Shown here: positions 33,895-42,223 of the stretch, one piece after another
How the letters are laid out: each line of letters begins with the position of its first letter
How positions within the stretch are numbered: position 1 is the first letter of the stretch
Assembly: GCA_005889405.1 (NCBI GenBank)
Contig: VBFY01000067.1
Location: 1-58,223 of the forward strand
Length of the DNA: 58,223 nucleotides
Direction of reading: 5' to 3'
DNA from: Chloroflexota bacterium
GTDB lineage: Bacteria > Chloroflexota > Limnocylindria > P2-11E
Notes under the pieces: generated by a model
What the model was told of the DNA's origin: nothing
The model's input: only the letters and a program-made list of their open reading frames with translations
The model's database searches: none
Translations under genes and position numbers: made by a program

Positions 33895-34718
33895 TGCTCG
33901 AGGAAGGCCGCGTCGTGGCCAACGCGCAGATCGGCGAACTGGGGACGCTGCTCGCGGTACGCGCACCGGAGATCGCCGCGCAGGCGCACGCTGGGCAGTT
34001 CGTGCACGTGCGCCCCGGCATCGGATGGGATCCGCTGCTGCGACGCCCGTACTCGTTCTGCGGCATAGACCGGCGCGCGGGCGAGATCGAGCTGATCGTG
34101 AAGCCGCTCGGGACCGGCGGAGAGTGGATCGCCGAGCGCCACGTTGGGGACGCGCTGGACCTCCTCGGCCCGCTCGGCACGTCGTTCGTCGTGCGGCGTG
34201 ACACGCGGAACCTGCTCCTCGTCGCCGGTGGCACGGGCATCGCACCGATGCGCGTGATCGCCGAGCAGGAGGCACCGCGGCGGAACGTGACGCTTGTGAT
34301 GGGCGGGCGCTCGGTCGCGTACCTGTGGCCGTCCGACCGTTTGCCTCCGGGGGTCGAGTACCTGACCACGACCGACGATGGCAGCTTTGGGACGCGCGGC
34401 CGCGTGACCGACGCGCTGCCTGCGCTGCTCGGGTGGGCAGATCAGCTTCTCGCATGTGGACCGTGGCCGATGCTCGCGGCGCTCGGGCGCCAACGCGACG
34501 CCGCCGATCGCGCGGCCGCGGCGTTCCCGGGAGGGCGCACGCTGCTCGATGCGCAGATCGCCGTCGAGCAGCACATGGGCTGCGCGATGGGCGTCTGTCG
34601 CGCCTGCGTCATCGTGACATCGGAGGGCAACGCGCGCGTCTGCCGTGAGGGTCCGGTGTTCGCGCTCGGTGACATCGCGTTCGAGGCGGGCGAGCCCGCG
34701 ACCGTGGGTGTCCACTAG
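33891..34718 (+). CDS. pyrK: Dihydroorotate dehydrogenase electron-transfer subunit
   Basis: PyrK carries FAD and a 2Fe-2S cluster and passes electrons from PyrD to NAD+. The 275-residue protein has the ferredoxin-reductase fold: LLRRPYSFCGID (FAD), LLLVAGGTGIAPMRVIAE (NAD), and a C-terminal four-cysteine cluster motif, MGCAMGVCRACVI plus RVCREGPVF. The GTG start at 33891 is immediately followed by ATG; either works. Its stop overlaps the pyrD start (TAGTG). Its presence shows the dehydrogenase is class 1B, NAD-linked. Confidence 0.93.
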   Translation: MMLEEGRVVANAQIGELGTLLAVRAPEIAAQAHAGQFVHVRPGIGWDPLLRRPYSFCGIDRRAGEIELIVKPLGTGGEWIAERHVGDALDLLGPLGTSFVVRRDTRNLLLVAGGTGIAPMRVIAEQEAPRRNVTLVMGGRSVAYLWPSDRLPPGVEYLTTTDDGSFGTRGRVTDALPALLGWADQLLACGPWPMLAALGRQRDAADRAAAAFPGGRTLLDAQIAVEQHMGCAMGVCRACVIVTSEGNARVCREGPVFALGDIAFEAGEPATVGVH

Positions 34719-35920
34719 TGCCCTGGCGTCGGCCGAGGAAGCAGGTCGAGCGGCCTATCGACGTGCGCCGCTCGCTCGAGGAGTCGCTCGAGGATGCCGC
34801 CGAGGGCGAGGAGGAAGAGGACCTGGTGGAGCTCGTCGATCTCGATGGGGCGTCGATCGCGGAGGCCGCCGCCGGCGAGCCTGACGCCGAACGGCACCCG
34901 ACGGAGATCGCCGACAAGCTGCGCGAGAGCCTGGCCGGCGCGGCGATCACCGAGGTGCGGGCCGTCCCGCACGCGCCGCCCGAGACCTTGCCGGAACACG
35001 GGGTCGATCTCGCGGTCGAGGCCGCGCGCGGCCTCTGGCTCAAGAACCCGGTGCTGACCGCGTCCGGAACGTTCGGCCAGGGCGTCGAGTACGCCGAGCT
35101 CATCGACGTGGGTCGACTGGGCGCGATCGTGAACAAGGGCACGACACCGCGGGCGCGCCCCGGCAACCCGCAGTACCGGATCGCGGAGACCCCGGCGGGC
35201 ATCCTGAATTCGATCGGCCTCGAGAATCCCGGTGCCGAGGAGGTCGCGCGCAAGTACGGGAAGGTCTGGGCGAAGCTCGGCGTTCCCGTGATCGTCAACG
35301 TGGCGGGCTACAGCGTCGCCGACTACGTCTTCGTGGTCGAGGCCCTCGACGGCACCGCCGGCGTCGTCGCCTTCGAGCTGAACGTCTCGTGCCCCAACGT
35401 CGAAGGCGGCATGCTGTTCGGGTCCGACCCCCAGCTCGCGGCGCAGGTGACCCGGGGCGTGAAGGATGCGACCGACAAGCCGGTCATCGTGAAGCTCACG
35501 CCGAACGCTCCGAACGTCGTCGCGGTGGCGCAGGCTTGCGAAGCGGCCGGCGCCGACGGTTTGACGACGATCAACACTGTCCTCGGTATGCGCATCGATG
35601 TCGCAAAGCGGCGCCCGATGCTCGGCACCGGAAGCGGCGGACTCTCCGGGCCCGCGCTCCGTCCCATCGCGGTGCACCTGACCTATCAGGTCGCGCAGGC
35701 CGTGTCGATCCCGATCATCGGCGCGGGTGGTGTGACGAGCGCGAACGACGCGCTCGAGTTCCTGATGGCCGGCGCGTCCGCGGTGCAGGTCGGGACCGCG
35801 ACGTTCGCCGATCCGACGGCGCCGCTCAGCGTCATCGAAGGCCTCGCCGCATACGTGCGCGCGCAGGCACTCGCGTCGATCCGCGACATCATCGGAGCGG
35901 CGCTCCCGCGAGCCGAATGA
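34718..35920 (+). CDS. pyrD: Dihydroorotate dehydrogenase 1B catalytic subunit with acidic N-terminal extension
   Basis: PyrD oxidises dihydroorotate to orotate with FMN. The catalytic domain starts near residue 95 and has [32 protein letters not shown], the class 1B active-site Cys in ELNVSCPNV, and the FMN-binding IPIIGAGGVTSANDALEF and GASAVQVGTA. The first about 95 residues are not part of the family: a basic patch, then an acidic Glu/Asp-rich stretch (EDAAEGEEEEDLVELVD). No start codon is obvious at the domain boundary, so the extension is probably real. It is coupled to pyrK and to the CNB-domain gene. Confidence 0.92.
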   Translation: MPWRRPRKQVERPIDVRRSLEESLEDAAEGEEEEDLVELVDLDGASIAEAAAGEPDAERHPTEIADKLRESLAGAAITEVRAVPHAPPETLPEHGVDLAVEAARGLWLKNPVLTASGTFGQGVEYAELIDVGRLGAIVNKGTTPRARPGNPQYRIAETPAGILNSIGLENPGAEEVARKYGKVWAKLGVPVIVNVAGYSVADYVFVVEALDGTAGVVAFELNVSCPNVEGGMLFGSDPQLAAQVTRGVKDATDKPVIVKLTPNAPNVVAVAQACEAAGADGLTTINTVLGMRIDVAKRRPMLGTGSGGLSGPALRPIAVHLTYQVAQAVSIPIIGAGGVTSANDALEFLMAGASAVQVGTATFADPTAPLSVIEGLAAYVRAQALASIRDIIGAALPRAE

Positions 35921-36906
35921 GCAAGCTGCCGGACCCGTTCGCGTTCGGACCGCTCGCGTTGCTCGAGAAATCCTCCCGCGAGCGTTTGAAAAAGCTCGCG
36001 ACGAAGCGACAGCTCGACGTCGGCGAGATGCTGATCGACGAGCGCCATCCGCTCGACGAGGCCTACGTGATCGTCGACGGCACGATGCGTGTCGTCGGGA
36101 CCGTCGAGCTCCGGACCCTCGCCATCGTGAGCGCCCCATCGCTCGTCGGCGAGCTCGTGTTCTTCGACGAGCAAGAGATGGCGGCCTCGGTGGTCGCCGA
36201 CACGCCGTGCACGGCCTTCGTACTGCCGGGCAAAGAGCTGCGTCGCGTCATGGACGAGCAGCACATCTTCGCTGTCGCCATGCGCGAGCGGACCGACATG
36301 TGGCTCGCGGACGTCTTCCTGAAGCGGCAGAGTCCTCTGCGCGACCTTCCCTCCGACATCGTTGCGTCGCTCGCGTCGCAGCTGCGTCCGCGGATGCTCG
36401 CGAAGGACCAGCTCGTCGAGGGGAGCGATGATGATTGGTATCTCGTCCGGCGCGGCGCCCTCGAGCCCGTTGACGGCGGCGTACGCTCGGAGCCGGGGGA
36501 GTTCATCCAGCGGCAGCATGGCCTCGGGTACGCGGCCGTGGGCGAGACTTGGCTCTACGAGCTGCGCCTGACGGACGTGGCTCGGGAGATCGTGCGCTAT
36601 CAGTCGCGGCTGCGCGAGATCCAAGACACGCTCGACGAACGATCTCGAGTGAAGCTCAGTCCGAATCTCACCATCGTGCACGACTCCCGTCTCGGGGGCG
36701 CGCTCGTGCGCGACCGGCACAACCGTGCGGTGGTGTCCGAGCGCGTCGCTGCGCTGATCCCGGCCATCGATGGCCACACCGAGGTGACGCGGCTCACCGA
36801 GCTCACCGGGATCGCGCGCGGACCGGTCATCGAGGCGCTCGCGGTACTCATCGCCTCGGGGCTCGCGAACGACGAGTCGCGCTGGCCCAACTTCCGGCCC
36901 GATTAG
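35917..36906 (+). CDS. CNB-domain protein with degenerate cassette and PqqD-like C-terminus
   Basis: The 329-residue cytoplasmic protein starts with a cyclic-nucleotide-binding fold (residues about 15-115: VGEMLIDERHPLDEAYVIVDG, LVGELVFFDEQEMAAS). The phosphate-binding Arg is replaced (EMAAS rather than xPRSA), so nucleotide binding is doubtful. A second weaker CNB-like domain follows to about residue 200. The last 90 residues (LTIVHDSRLGGALVRDRHNR...LTGIARGPVIEALAVLI) resemble PqqD-like winged-helix folds. It is the last gene of the pyr operon, overlapping pyrD by 4 nt. Function unknown. Confidence 0.7.
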   Translation: MSKLPDPFAFGPLALLEKSSRERLKKLATKRQLDVGEMLIDERHPLDEAYVIVDGTMRVVGTVELRTLAIVSAPSLVGELVFFDEQEMAASVVADTPCTAFVLPGKELRRVMDEQHIFAVAMRERTDMWLADVFLKRQSPLRDLPSDIVASLASQLRPRMLAKDQLVEGSDDDWYLVRRGALEPVDGGVRSEPGEFIQRQHGLGYAAVGETWLYELRLTDVAREIVRYQSRLREIQDTLDERSRVKLSPNLTIVHDSRLGGALVRDRHNRAVVSERVAALIPAIDGHTEVTRLTELTGIARGPVIEALAVLIASGLANDESRWPNFRPD

Positions 36907-36909
36907 ACT
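36904..36909 (+). promoter_or_regulatory. Candidate -10 of a leaderless DinB gene
   Basis: TAGACT ends 7 nt before the ATG at 36917 and overlaps the stop of the preceding gene. It may be an internal promoter that separates the DinB gene from the pyr operon. Confidence 0.35.
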
Positions 36910-36916
36910 CGGCCGC

Positions 36917-37516
36917 ATGCAAACGAGCCTCGCGCGCCGCGTTGCACCGTCGGAGGAATGGCGTGCGTCGCTCGCTCAGCGCATCGCGGCCGTGCATTCG
37001 CTGTGGCAGCAGGGCGTCGCCGATCTCACGAAGGATCAGGTGAACCATGTCGAGCGCGCGGGCGTCCTCCCGATCGCATTCACGCTCATGCACCTCGTCG
37101 TCGGCGAGGACCGCAGCGCTGCCCGATATCTCGGGGCAGACGCGCTGCTCTGGGACGCTCAGGGTTGGGCCGGACTCGTGGGCCTCGTCGGCGAAGCGCC
37201 GGTGCGCGGCACGCCGATGGCCGACGCCGAGCGTATCCGTCTTGGCGATGTCGACGCGTGGCGCGTGTATCAGACGGCGGTGTTCGCGCGTACCGAGCGC
37301 GCGCTCGCGGCACTGCCACTCGACCGCTTCGCGGCGAAGGCCATGGACCGGCCACCTGCCGACAAGCTCAAGGGCTCGTTCCTCGCGCTCATCGTGCCCG
37401 CGGGCGAGATCCGCGTCAGCGACGTCTGCGAGGCATATCTCTTCCAGCACGCGGTGCGACACCTCGGCGAGCTCGAACACGCACGCGCGCTCGTCGGCCT
37501 CGGCGGTCTTTCCTAG
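36917..37516 (+). CDS. DinB-like four-helix metal-binding protein
   Basis: The 199-residue protein is predicted all-helical and has the DinB/YfiT-type arrangement of metal-binding histidines: a His in FTLMHLVVGEDRSA (about residue 59) and a paired HAVRHLGELEHARAL near the C-terminus. These proteins are usually thiol transferases or hydrolases that use a metal; several are S-transferases for bacillithiol or mycothiol. The end overlaps the uricase gene by 4 nt, convergently. Confidence 0.75.
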   Translation: MQTSLARRVAPSEEWRASLAQRIAAVHSLWQQGVADLTKDQVNHVERAGVLPIAFTLMHLVVGEDRSAARYLGADALLWDAQGWAGLVGLVGEAPVRGTPMADAERIRLGDVDAWRVYQTAVFARTERALAALPLDRFAAKAMDRPPADKLKGSFLALIVPAGEIRVSDVCEAYLFQHAVRHLGELEHARALVGLGGLS

Positions 37517-38397
37517 CGGCGCAGCACCAGACCGATCTTTCCGAACGTCTGACGCGGCTCCGCGAACACGCGCACGTCGCCCTTGCCCTCGGCGACCGCG
37601 TCCGGAGTGTGGTTCTCCACGGCGAACTCGATCTCGCTGAGGACCGGGAAGCCGTTCAGCAGACGCGTCCCCATGACGTGTACGAGATGCTGGATCGAGC
37701 GACTGTCGAACTCGTGGAAGGTCTGCTCGAGTGCGCGACGAATGAGCCTGCTCGAGATGCGGCTCCCTCGCTGCGGGTCGTCATAACGCCAGTAAACGTC
37801 CAGGCGGATCGTCAGCGGGCGGTCGACGAGGTCCGGGAGGCTCGTGTACTGATCGCGCGCGAACGACGCGAACGAGCTGCCCGTGGTCTTGAGCAGGCGC
37901 ATCCCCTCGATGCCACTCCGTCCTGCCGTCGCGACGATCTCATCCGCGCGACGCTCGAAGTCAGCGTCCGACATCGCGACGTCGCCGCGCGTCAGTCGGA
38001 AGACGACGTCGCTCTCGTCACGCGGGCCCCTCGGCGGCGCCGTGTAGCTCGCTCCGCTGCGCATCGGCGTGATGTGGTGCGCCGGATCGAGCGGCACCTC
38101 GTGCGCGGTGACGCGGATGCGCTCCATTTGCGGATAGGTTCGCAGCAGACGCTCGCCGAGGAACATCACGTATTCATCTGTCGAGCCGCCTTCGAAGTCA
38201 CCGGCCGTCGCGTAGACGAAGTTCTTCATCGTGTCGGTGGCCACGACCTCGCGGTTGTCACCCTCCGTGTATGCGGCGCCGAACCGCTCGCCGAACACGT
38301 CGATCGTCACGCTGGCCGCGAACGGAGGCGCTGAGCGCTTGGCGAGTCGGAAGAACACGACCCGCGTTTTGCCGTACTGGATCTCCATCGGCGTCAT
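37513..38397 (-). CDS. pucL: Urate oxidase (uricase)
   Basis: Uricase oxidises urate to 5-hydroxyisourate without a cofactor. The 294-residue protein is the normal length and has both T-fold halves: YGKTRVVFFRL, ATDTMKNFVYA with the catalytic Thr, and in the second half LLKTTGSSFASFARDQYTSLPD and QHLVHVMGTRLL. The ATG at 38397 is used. The start overlaps the OHCU decarboxylase stop by 4 nt. Gene order on the minus strand is HIU hydrolase, OHCU decarboxylase, uricase, that is the three enzymes from urate to S-allantoin. Confidence 0.95.
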   Translation of the reverse strand: MTPMEIQYGKTRVVFFRLAKRSAPPFAASVTIDVFGERFGAAYTEGDNREVVATDTMKNFVYATAGDFEGGSTDEYVMFLGERLLRTYPQMERIRVTAHEVPLDPAHHITPMRSGASYTAPPRGPRDESDVVFRLTRGDVAMSDADFERRADEIVATAGRSGIEGMRLLKTTGSSFASFARDQYTSLPDLVDRPLTIRLDVYWRYDDPQRGSRISSRLIRRALEQTFHEFDSRSIQHLVHVMGTRLLNGFPVLSEIEFAVENHTPDAVAEGKGDVRVFAEPRQTFGKIGLVLRR

Positions 38398-38846
38398 CGC
38401 GGGCGCTCCAGGCGGTCGAGCGAGATGGCGAAGAACTCGTCGAGCCCCGCCCTCAGCTCCGTCTCGCGGGTGTTCGCGAGACGCGCGCGCAGCACCGGCA
38501 CGATCTCCTGCTTCGAGCGTCCGGCAACGAAGACGACGAATCGGAAGCCGAACTTCTTCTCGTATGCGTCGTTCAGCGATGCGAGCTCACGTCCCGTCGT
38601 CGCATCGGCCGCGTGGCCCTGCTCGCGCCGTGAGCGCTGCGACAGCGAAGTGGGGTCCGCGCCGATGCGCGGATGCGCGTTGAGGACCGCGATCTGCTCG
38701 GCCTCGGTCATGCCCTCGAGCGCTCGGCGCGCCTTCGCGATGATCGCGCGCGGCGTGTCCTTCCCCGCCTGGCGGAGTGCCGCGGCGAGCCCAGGCGCGC
38801 GCTCGAACACGGCGGCGAGCCTCCCGGGGATCGGATCCGATGACAT
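38394..38846 (-). CDS. uraD: 2-oxo-4-hydroxy-4-carboxy-5-ureidoimidazoline decarboxylase
   Basis: The enzyme makes S-allantoin from OHCU. The 150-residue protein carries family marks: LNAHPRIGAD near residue 55 with the catalytic His, SLSQRSRREQGHA, LNDAYEKKFGFRFVVFVAGRSKQEI, and a C-terminal ALDRLE-like end. It lies directly (no gap) after the HIU hydrolase and overlaps uricase, so all three are made in one transcript. Confidence 0.94.
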   Translation of the reverse strand: MSSDPIPGRLAAVFERAPGLAAALRQAGKDTPRAIIAKARRALEGMTEAEQIAVLNAHPRIGADPTSLSQRSRREQGHAADATTGRELASLNDAYEKKFGFRFVVFVAGRSKQEIVPVLRARLANTRETELRAGLDEFFAISLDRLERPR

Positions 38847-39167
38847 CTAGCTCCCGAGGTATGACACGACGCCGTAGCGCGACACGAGGAGCGGGATGTG
38901 TTGATGGCCATCCCGGAGGCGGACCTCGAGCGTCACGCTGCCGAAGAACGTGTCGAGCTGCCGAGAGCGAAAGTAGCCGCCGACGTCGAAAACAAGACGG
39001 TAGGTCCCGGGTTCGTGGTCCTCACCGAGCCTCGCCACGCGGCCGTCGGTGCCCGTCGTGCCCTTCGCCGCGAGCGTCCCGTTGCTATAGAGCGCGACCT
39101 CGACACCGACGGCCGGCACGCCGTTGGTCGTATCGAGCACGTGCGTGGAGAGCGTCGCGCGCGCCAT
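38847..39167 (-). CDS. hiuH: 5-hydroxyisourate hydrolase (transthyretin-like)
   Basis: HIU hydrolase opens the urate-derived ring before decarboxylation. The 106-residue protein has the family N-terminus LSTHVLDTTNGVPA with the catalytic His, the GTDGRVARL loop, and a C-terminal HIPLLVSRYGVVSYLGS. The final residues are YLGS; the classical signature is YRGS, so one usually conserved Arg is Leu here. Its start faces the DUF3830 gene across 23 bp. Confidence 0.93.
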   Translation of the reverse strand: MARATLSTHVLDTTNGVPAVGVEVALYSNGTLAAKGTTGTDGRVARLGEDHEPGTYRLVFDVGGYFRSRQLDTFFGSVTLEVRLRDGHQHIPLLVSRYGVVSYLGS

Positions 39168-39175
39168 CGGGCGGG

Positions 39176-39181
39176 TATCGT
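39176..39181 (+). promoter_or_regulatory. Candidate -10 for the allantoin operon
   Basis: TATCGT ends 9 nt before the DUF3830 ATG in a 23-bp gap between divergent genes. If right, the mRNA is leaderless or nearly so, and the promoter for the uricase operon must overlap on the other strand. Confidence 0.35.
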
Positions 39182-39190
39182 ACGCCCGCG

Positions 39191-39604
39191 ATGAAGATGC
39201 TCCGCATCACCGCTGGGCCCTACACATTCAAGGCGCGCTGGGAAGAGACCGACGCGCCGAAGACGGTGGATGCGATGCGTCGGATGCTCCCCGTGCGCAG
39301 CAAGCTCGTGCATGTCCGTTGGAGCGGCGAGTCCACCTGGGTCCCGATGGGCGAGCGGCGTCTCGGCGTGGGATACGAGAATCACACCAGCCATCCCGCG
39401 CCGGGAGAGATGCTTGTCTATCCCGGAGGCATCTCCGAGATGGAGGTCCTCTTCCCGTATGGCGCGTGCCTCTTCGCGAGCAAGGTCGGCCAGCTCGCGG
39501 GCAATCACTTCGCGACGGTGATCGAGGGCAACGAGCAGCTTGCCGAGCTCGGCCGCCTCACGCTCTGGGAGGGCGCACAGGACTTCCTCATCGAAGAGGT
39601 CTAG
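39191..39604 (+). CDS. DUF3830 family protein
   Basis: The 137-residue protein matches the DUF3830 (cyclophilin-like fold) pattern: ITAGPYTFKARWEE, a Trp-rich VRWSGESTWVP, and HTSHPAPGEMLVYPGGISEMEVLFPYG. The biochemical role is not known. It is first in the plus-strand set with allantoinase and allantoate amidohydrolase, suggesting a function in ureide metabolism such as a binding or isomerase activity. Confidence 0.75.
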   Translation: MKMLRITAGPYTFKARWEETDAPKTVDAMRRMLPVRSKLVHVRWSGESTWVPMGERRLGVGYENHTSHPAPGEMLVYPGGISEMEVLFPYGACLFASKVGQLAGNHFATVIEGNEQLAELGRLTLWEGAQDFLIEEV

Positions 39605-39605
39605 G

Positions 39606-40982
39606 ACGGCCACTGCCGATCTCGCGATCCGCGGTGGACGGGTGGTCACCGAAGACGGCGTTCGTGAGGCGGACGTTCTCATCGCCGGCGGCGTCTTCGA
39701 CGCGATCGTCGAGCCCGGCCACGGCAAGGCCTTCGACGAGATCGAGGCGCGCGGCCTGCATGTCTTCCCCGGCGTCGTCGATGCGCACGCGCACGTCAAC
39801 GAGCCTGGTCGCGAGGAGTGGGAGGGCTGGAGCGCGGCGACGCGCGGCGCCGCCGCCGGCGGCGTGACGACTCTGGCCGACATGCCGCTCAACTCGCTTC
39901 CGCCGACCGTGGACGAGGACGCGCTCCGCGCGAAAGAGTCGAGCGCCGCGCGGTCGGCGATCATCGACTACGCCCTATGGGGCGGCCTGATCGCGCCGGA
40001 TCAGACGTCGCTGCAGAACCTCATGATCCACGGCGTCGTCGGCCTGAAAGCATTCCTGTGTCCGAGCGGCGTCCCGGAGTTCCCGCATCTCGACGCGTCG
40101 ACCCTCGCGCCCGCGCTCGCGGCGGCCGCAGCCGCCGGCCACCTGATCGCAGTTCACGCGGAGGATGAAGCGCTGGTGGTGAGGGGCACCGACCAGCTGC
40201 ATGCGATGAATCGCCGCGACCGCGCCGCGTGGCTCGAATCACGGCCGCCGGCGGCGGAGCGTCGCGCGATAGAGCGTCTCGGGGACGCCGCGCGCGAGAC
40301 CGGCGCACGCGTGCACGTCGTGCACGCGTCGAGCTCCGCGGCGGTCACTGCCGTGCTTCGTGCGCGCGAGCGGGGTGCCGACATCACCGTCGAGACGTGC
40401 CCGCACTATCTCTTCTTCAGCGCGGAGGATGTCGACCGCGTCGGCCCAGCGCTCAAGTGCGCGCCGCCGATCCGCGACGCGACGTCGCGCGAGCGCCTGT
40501 GGCAGCACCTGCTCGCCGGCGAGATCGATCTCGTCGCGTCCGACCATTCGCCGTGCACCGCCGACCTCAAGACGCGTGGCGACGACGACATCTGGGAGGC
40601 CTGGGGCGGTGTGACCGGGATCCAGTCGCTCCTTCCGGTCATGCTCAGCGACGGCGTGCATCGGCGCGGCCTGCGGCTCGCTGCGCTCGTGCGCCTTGTC
40701 TCGGGTGCGCCCGCGCGGCTGCTTGGGCTCTGGCCGAAGAAGGGCGCGATCCGCGCCGGAGCGGACGCGGACGTCGCGCTCGTCGCGCTCGAACGCGAAT
40801 GGACACTCGAAGTGGAGCAGCTTCAGGCGCGCAGTGGCGTGAGCCCGTACGTCGGGCGAACGTTCCGTGGAGCGGTCGTGCGCACGCTGGTGCGCGGCAT
40901 CACCGTGTTCGACGAGGGCGGATTCCCCGAAGACACGCGGCGCAGCCGTCTCGGTCGCCTTGTGACGAGAATGGGAGCGTGA
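39606..40982 (+). CDS. allB: Allantoinase, start codon uncertain (ACG or internal GTG)
   Basis: Allantoinase hydrolyses allantoin to allantoate. The protein is a metal-dependent amidohydrolase: HAHVNEPGREEWEGW, the carboxylated Lys in VGLKAFLC, VHAEDE, VVHASSSAAV, ETCPHYLFF and ASDHSPCT. Full-length homology begins at DLAIRGGRVV, but no ATG, GTG or TTG lies before it after the DUF3830 stop. The choices are ACG at 39606, two bases after that stop with AAGAGG nearby, or GTG at 39642, which would lose the first beta strand. Length is 458 residues from ACG. It overlaps the next gene by 4 nt. Confidence 0.9.
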   Translation, partial: TATADLAIRGGRVVTEDGVREADVLIAGGVFDAIVEPGHGKAFDEIEARGLHVFPGVVDAHAHVNEPGREEWEGWSAATRGAAAGGVTTLADMPLNSLPPTVDEDALRAKESSAARSAIIDYALWGGLIAPDQTSLQNLMIHGVVGLKAFLCPSGVPEFPHLDASTLAPALAAAAAAGHLIAVHAEDEALVVRGTDQLHAMNRRDRAAWLESRPPAAERRAIERLGDAARETGARVHVVHASSSAAVTAVLRARERGADITVETCPHYLFFSAEDVDRVGPALKCAPPIRDATSRERLWQHLLAGEIDLVASDHSPCTADLKTRGDDDIWEAWGGVTGIQSLLPVMLSDGVHRRGLRLAALVRLVSGAPARLLGLWPKKGAIRAGADADVALVALEREWTLEVEQLQARSGVSPYVGRTFRGAVVRTLVRGITVFDEGGFPEDTRRSRLGRLVTRMGA

Positions 40983-42223
40983 GGACTGCGGAAGCGGTAG
41001 CGATCGACGAACGGCGCCTGCTGCGTCGTCTCGACGAGCTCGCGCAGCGCGGCGCCCTGCCCAGCGGCGGTCTCTATCGCGCGTTGTACACACCGTCGTG
41101 GGTCTCCGCGACGGAGCTCGTGTCGGGCTGGATGAAAGAAGCCGGACTGCTCGTGCGTCGAGACGCGGTCGGCAACATCTGGGGTCGCGTCGAAGGCTCG
41201 CGTGGCGGTCGCGCGATCGTGAGCGGCTCGCACATCGACACGGTGCGCGGCGGCGGCGCGCTCGATGGAGCGCTCGGCGTGGTCGCGGCGGTCGAGGCGG
41301 TTGGCAGTCTCACGTCGCAGCTCGGTCGACCGCTGCGCATCCTCGAGGCCGTCGCGATCTGCGAAGAGGAGGGGAGCCGCTTCAACACGAACTTCTGGGG
41401 GGCGCGCGCGATCGCCGACCGCATCGAGCCCGATGAGGCGTCGCGCGCGCGTGACGCCGAGGGCGTCACGCTGGCAGACGCGATGCGTGGCGTAAGTCTC
41501 GATCCGGCGAACATCGCGCAGGCGGTCCGCCGCGATATCGACACGTTCATCGAGCTGCACGTCGAGCAGGGGCCGATCCTCGAGGAGGACGGCCCGCGTC
41601 TCGGTGTTGTCCGGACGATCGTCGGCACCGCGCATCTCGAGGTGGTCGTCCGCGGGCAGCCGGATCACGCCGGCGCCACCGCGATGGACCGCCGGCGCGA
41701 CGCGCTTCTCGGCGCGTCCGCGATGGTGCTGGCGATCGCCGAGGTCGCGCGCGAGATGGGCCCGCCCGCGGTGGCGACCGTCGGAACGCTCGGCGTCGAG
41801 CCCGCGCAGGTGAATGTGGTGCCCGGGGTGGCGCGCTTCACCGTCGACGCCCGCCACAGCGACAACGCACAGCGCGCGCTGCTCGTCGCGGAGATCACGA
41901 AGGTCTGCAAGGTCGCCGGACGAGAGCGCGAGCTCGCCGTCGAGGTGCGCACCCTGCGCGACCGGCCGCCGGTCCAGCTGAATGAGCGCGCGACCGACGT
42001 TGCCCGGCGGGCGTGCGTCGCGTGCGGCGTCGCGCCGCGCGACATGACGAGCGGCGCCGGCCACGACGCACAGGTGCTCAGCGCCGCGGCGCACGCGGCG
42101 ATGATCTTCGTACCGAGCATCGGTGGTCGCTCGCATTGCCCGGAGGAGGCGACGGCAGCCGAGGACGTCATCCTCGGAACGCGTGCGCTCGCGGCCGCCC
42201 TGCGCGAGCTGGCGTACTCGTAG
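40979..42223 (+). CDS. allC: Allantoate amidohydrolase / N-carbamoyl amino-acid hydrolase family
   Basis: In context this M20-type enzyme releases ammonia and CO2 from allantoate to give ureidoglycine/ureidoglycolate. The 414-residue protein has the binuclear metal site: VSGSHIDTVRGGG, GALGVVAAVEA, ICEEEGSRFNTNFWG and ELHVEQGPILE, plus GQPDHAGATAMDRR in the lid domain and MTSGAGHDAQ near the end. The relatives HyuC and beta-ureidopropionase share these features; the allantoinase next door makes AllC most likely. GTG start overlapping allB. Its stop codon is the first base triplet of a palindromic repeat. Confidence 0.88.
   Translation: MRTAEAVAIDERRLLRRLDELAQRGALPSGGLYRALYTPSWVSATELVSGWMKEAGLLVRRDAVGNIWGRVEGSRGGRAIVSGSHIDTVRGGGALDGALGVVAAVEAVGSLTSQLGRPLRILEAVAICEEEGSRFNTNFWGARAIADRIEPDEASRARDAEGVTLADAMRGVSLDPANIAQAVRRDIDTFIELHVEQGPILEEDGPRLGVVRTIVGTAHLEVVVRGQPDHAGATAMDRRRDALLGASAMVLAIAEVAREMGPPAVATVGTLGVEPAQVNVVPGVARFTVDARHSDNAQRALLVAEITKVCKVAGRERELAVEVRTLRDRPPVQLNERATDVARRACVACGVAPRDMTSGAGHDAQVLSAAAHAAMIFVPSIGGRSHCPEEATAAEDVILGTRALAAALRELAYS

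Noticed and set aside
34769-34780. CGCTCGCTCGAG inside the pyrD N-terminal extension resembles the tip of the palindromic elements
   Set aside because: No flanking inverted arms and no matching core. The string codes a Ser-Leu-Glu run (RSLEESLE), so it is most likely chance in GC-rich DNA.
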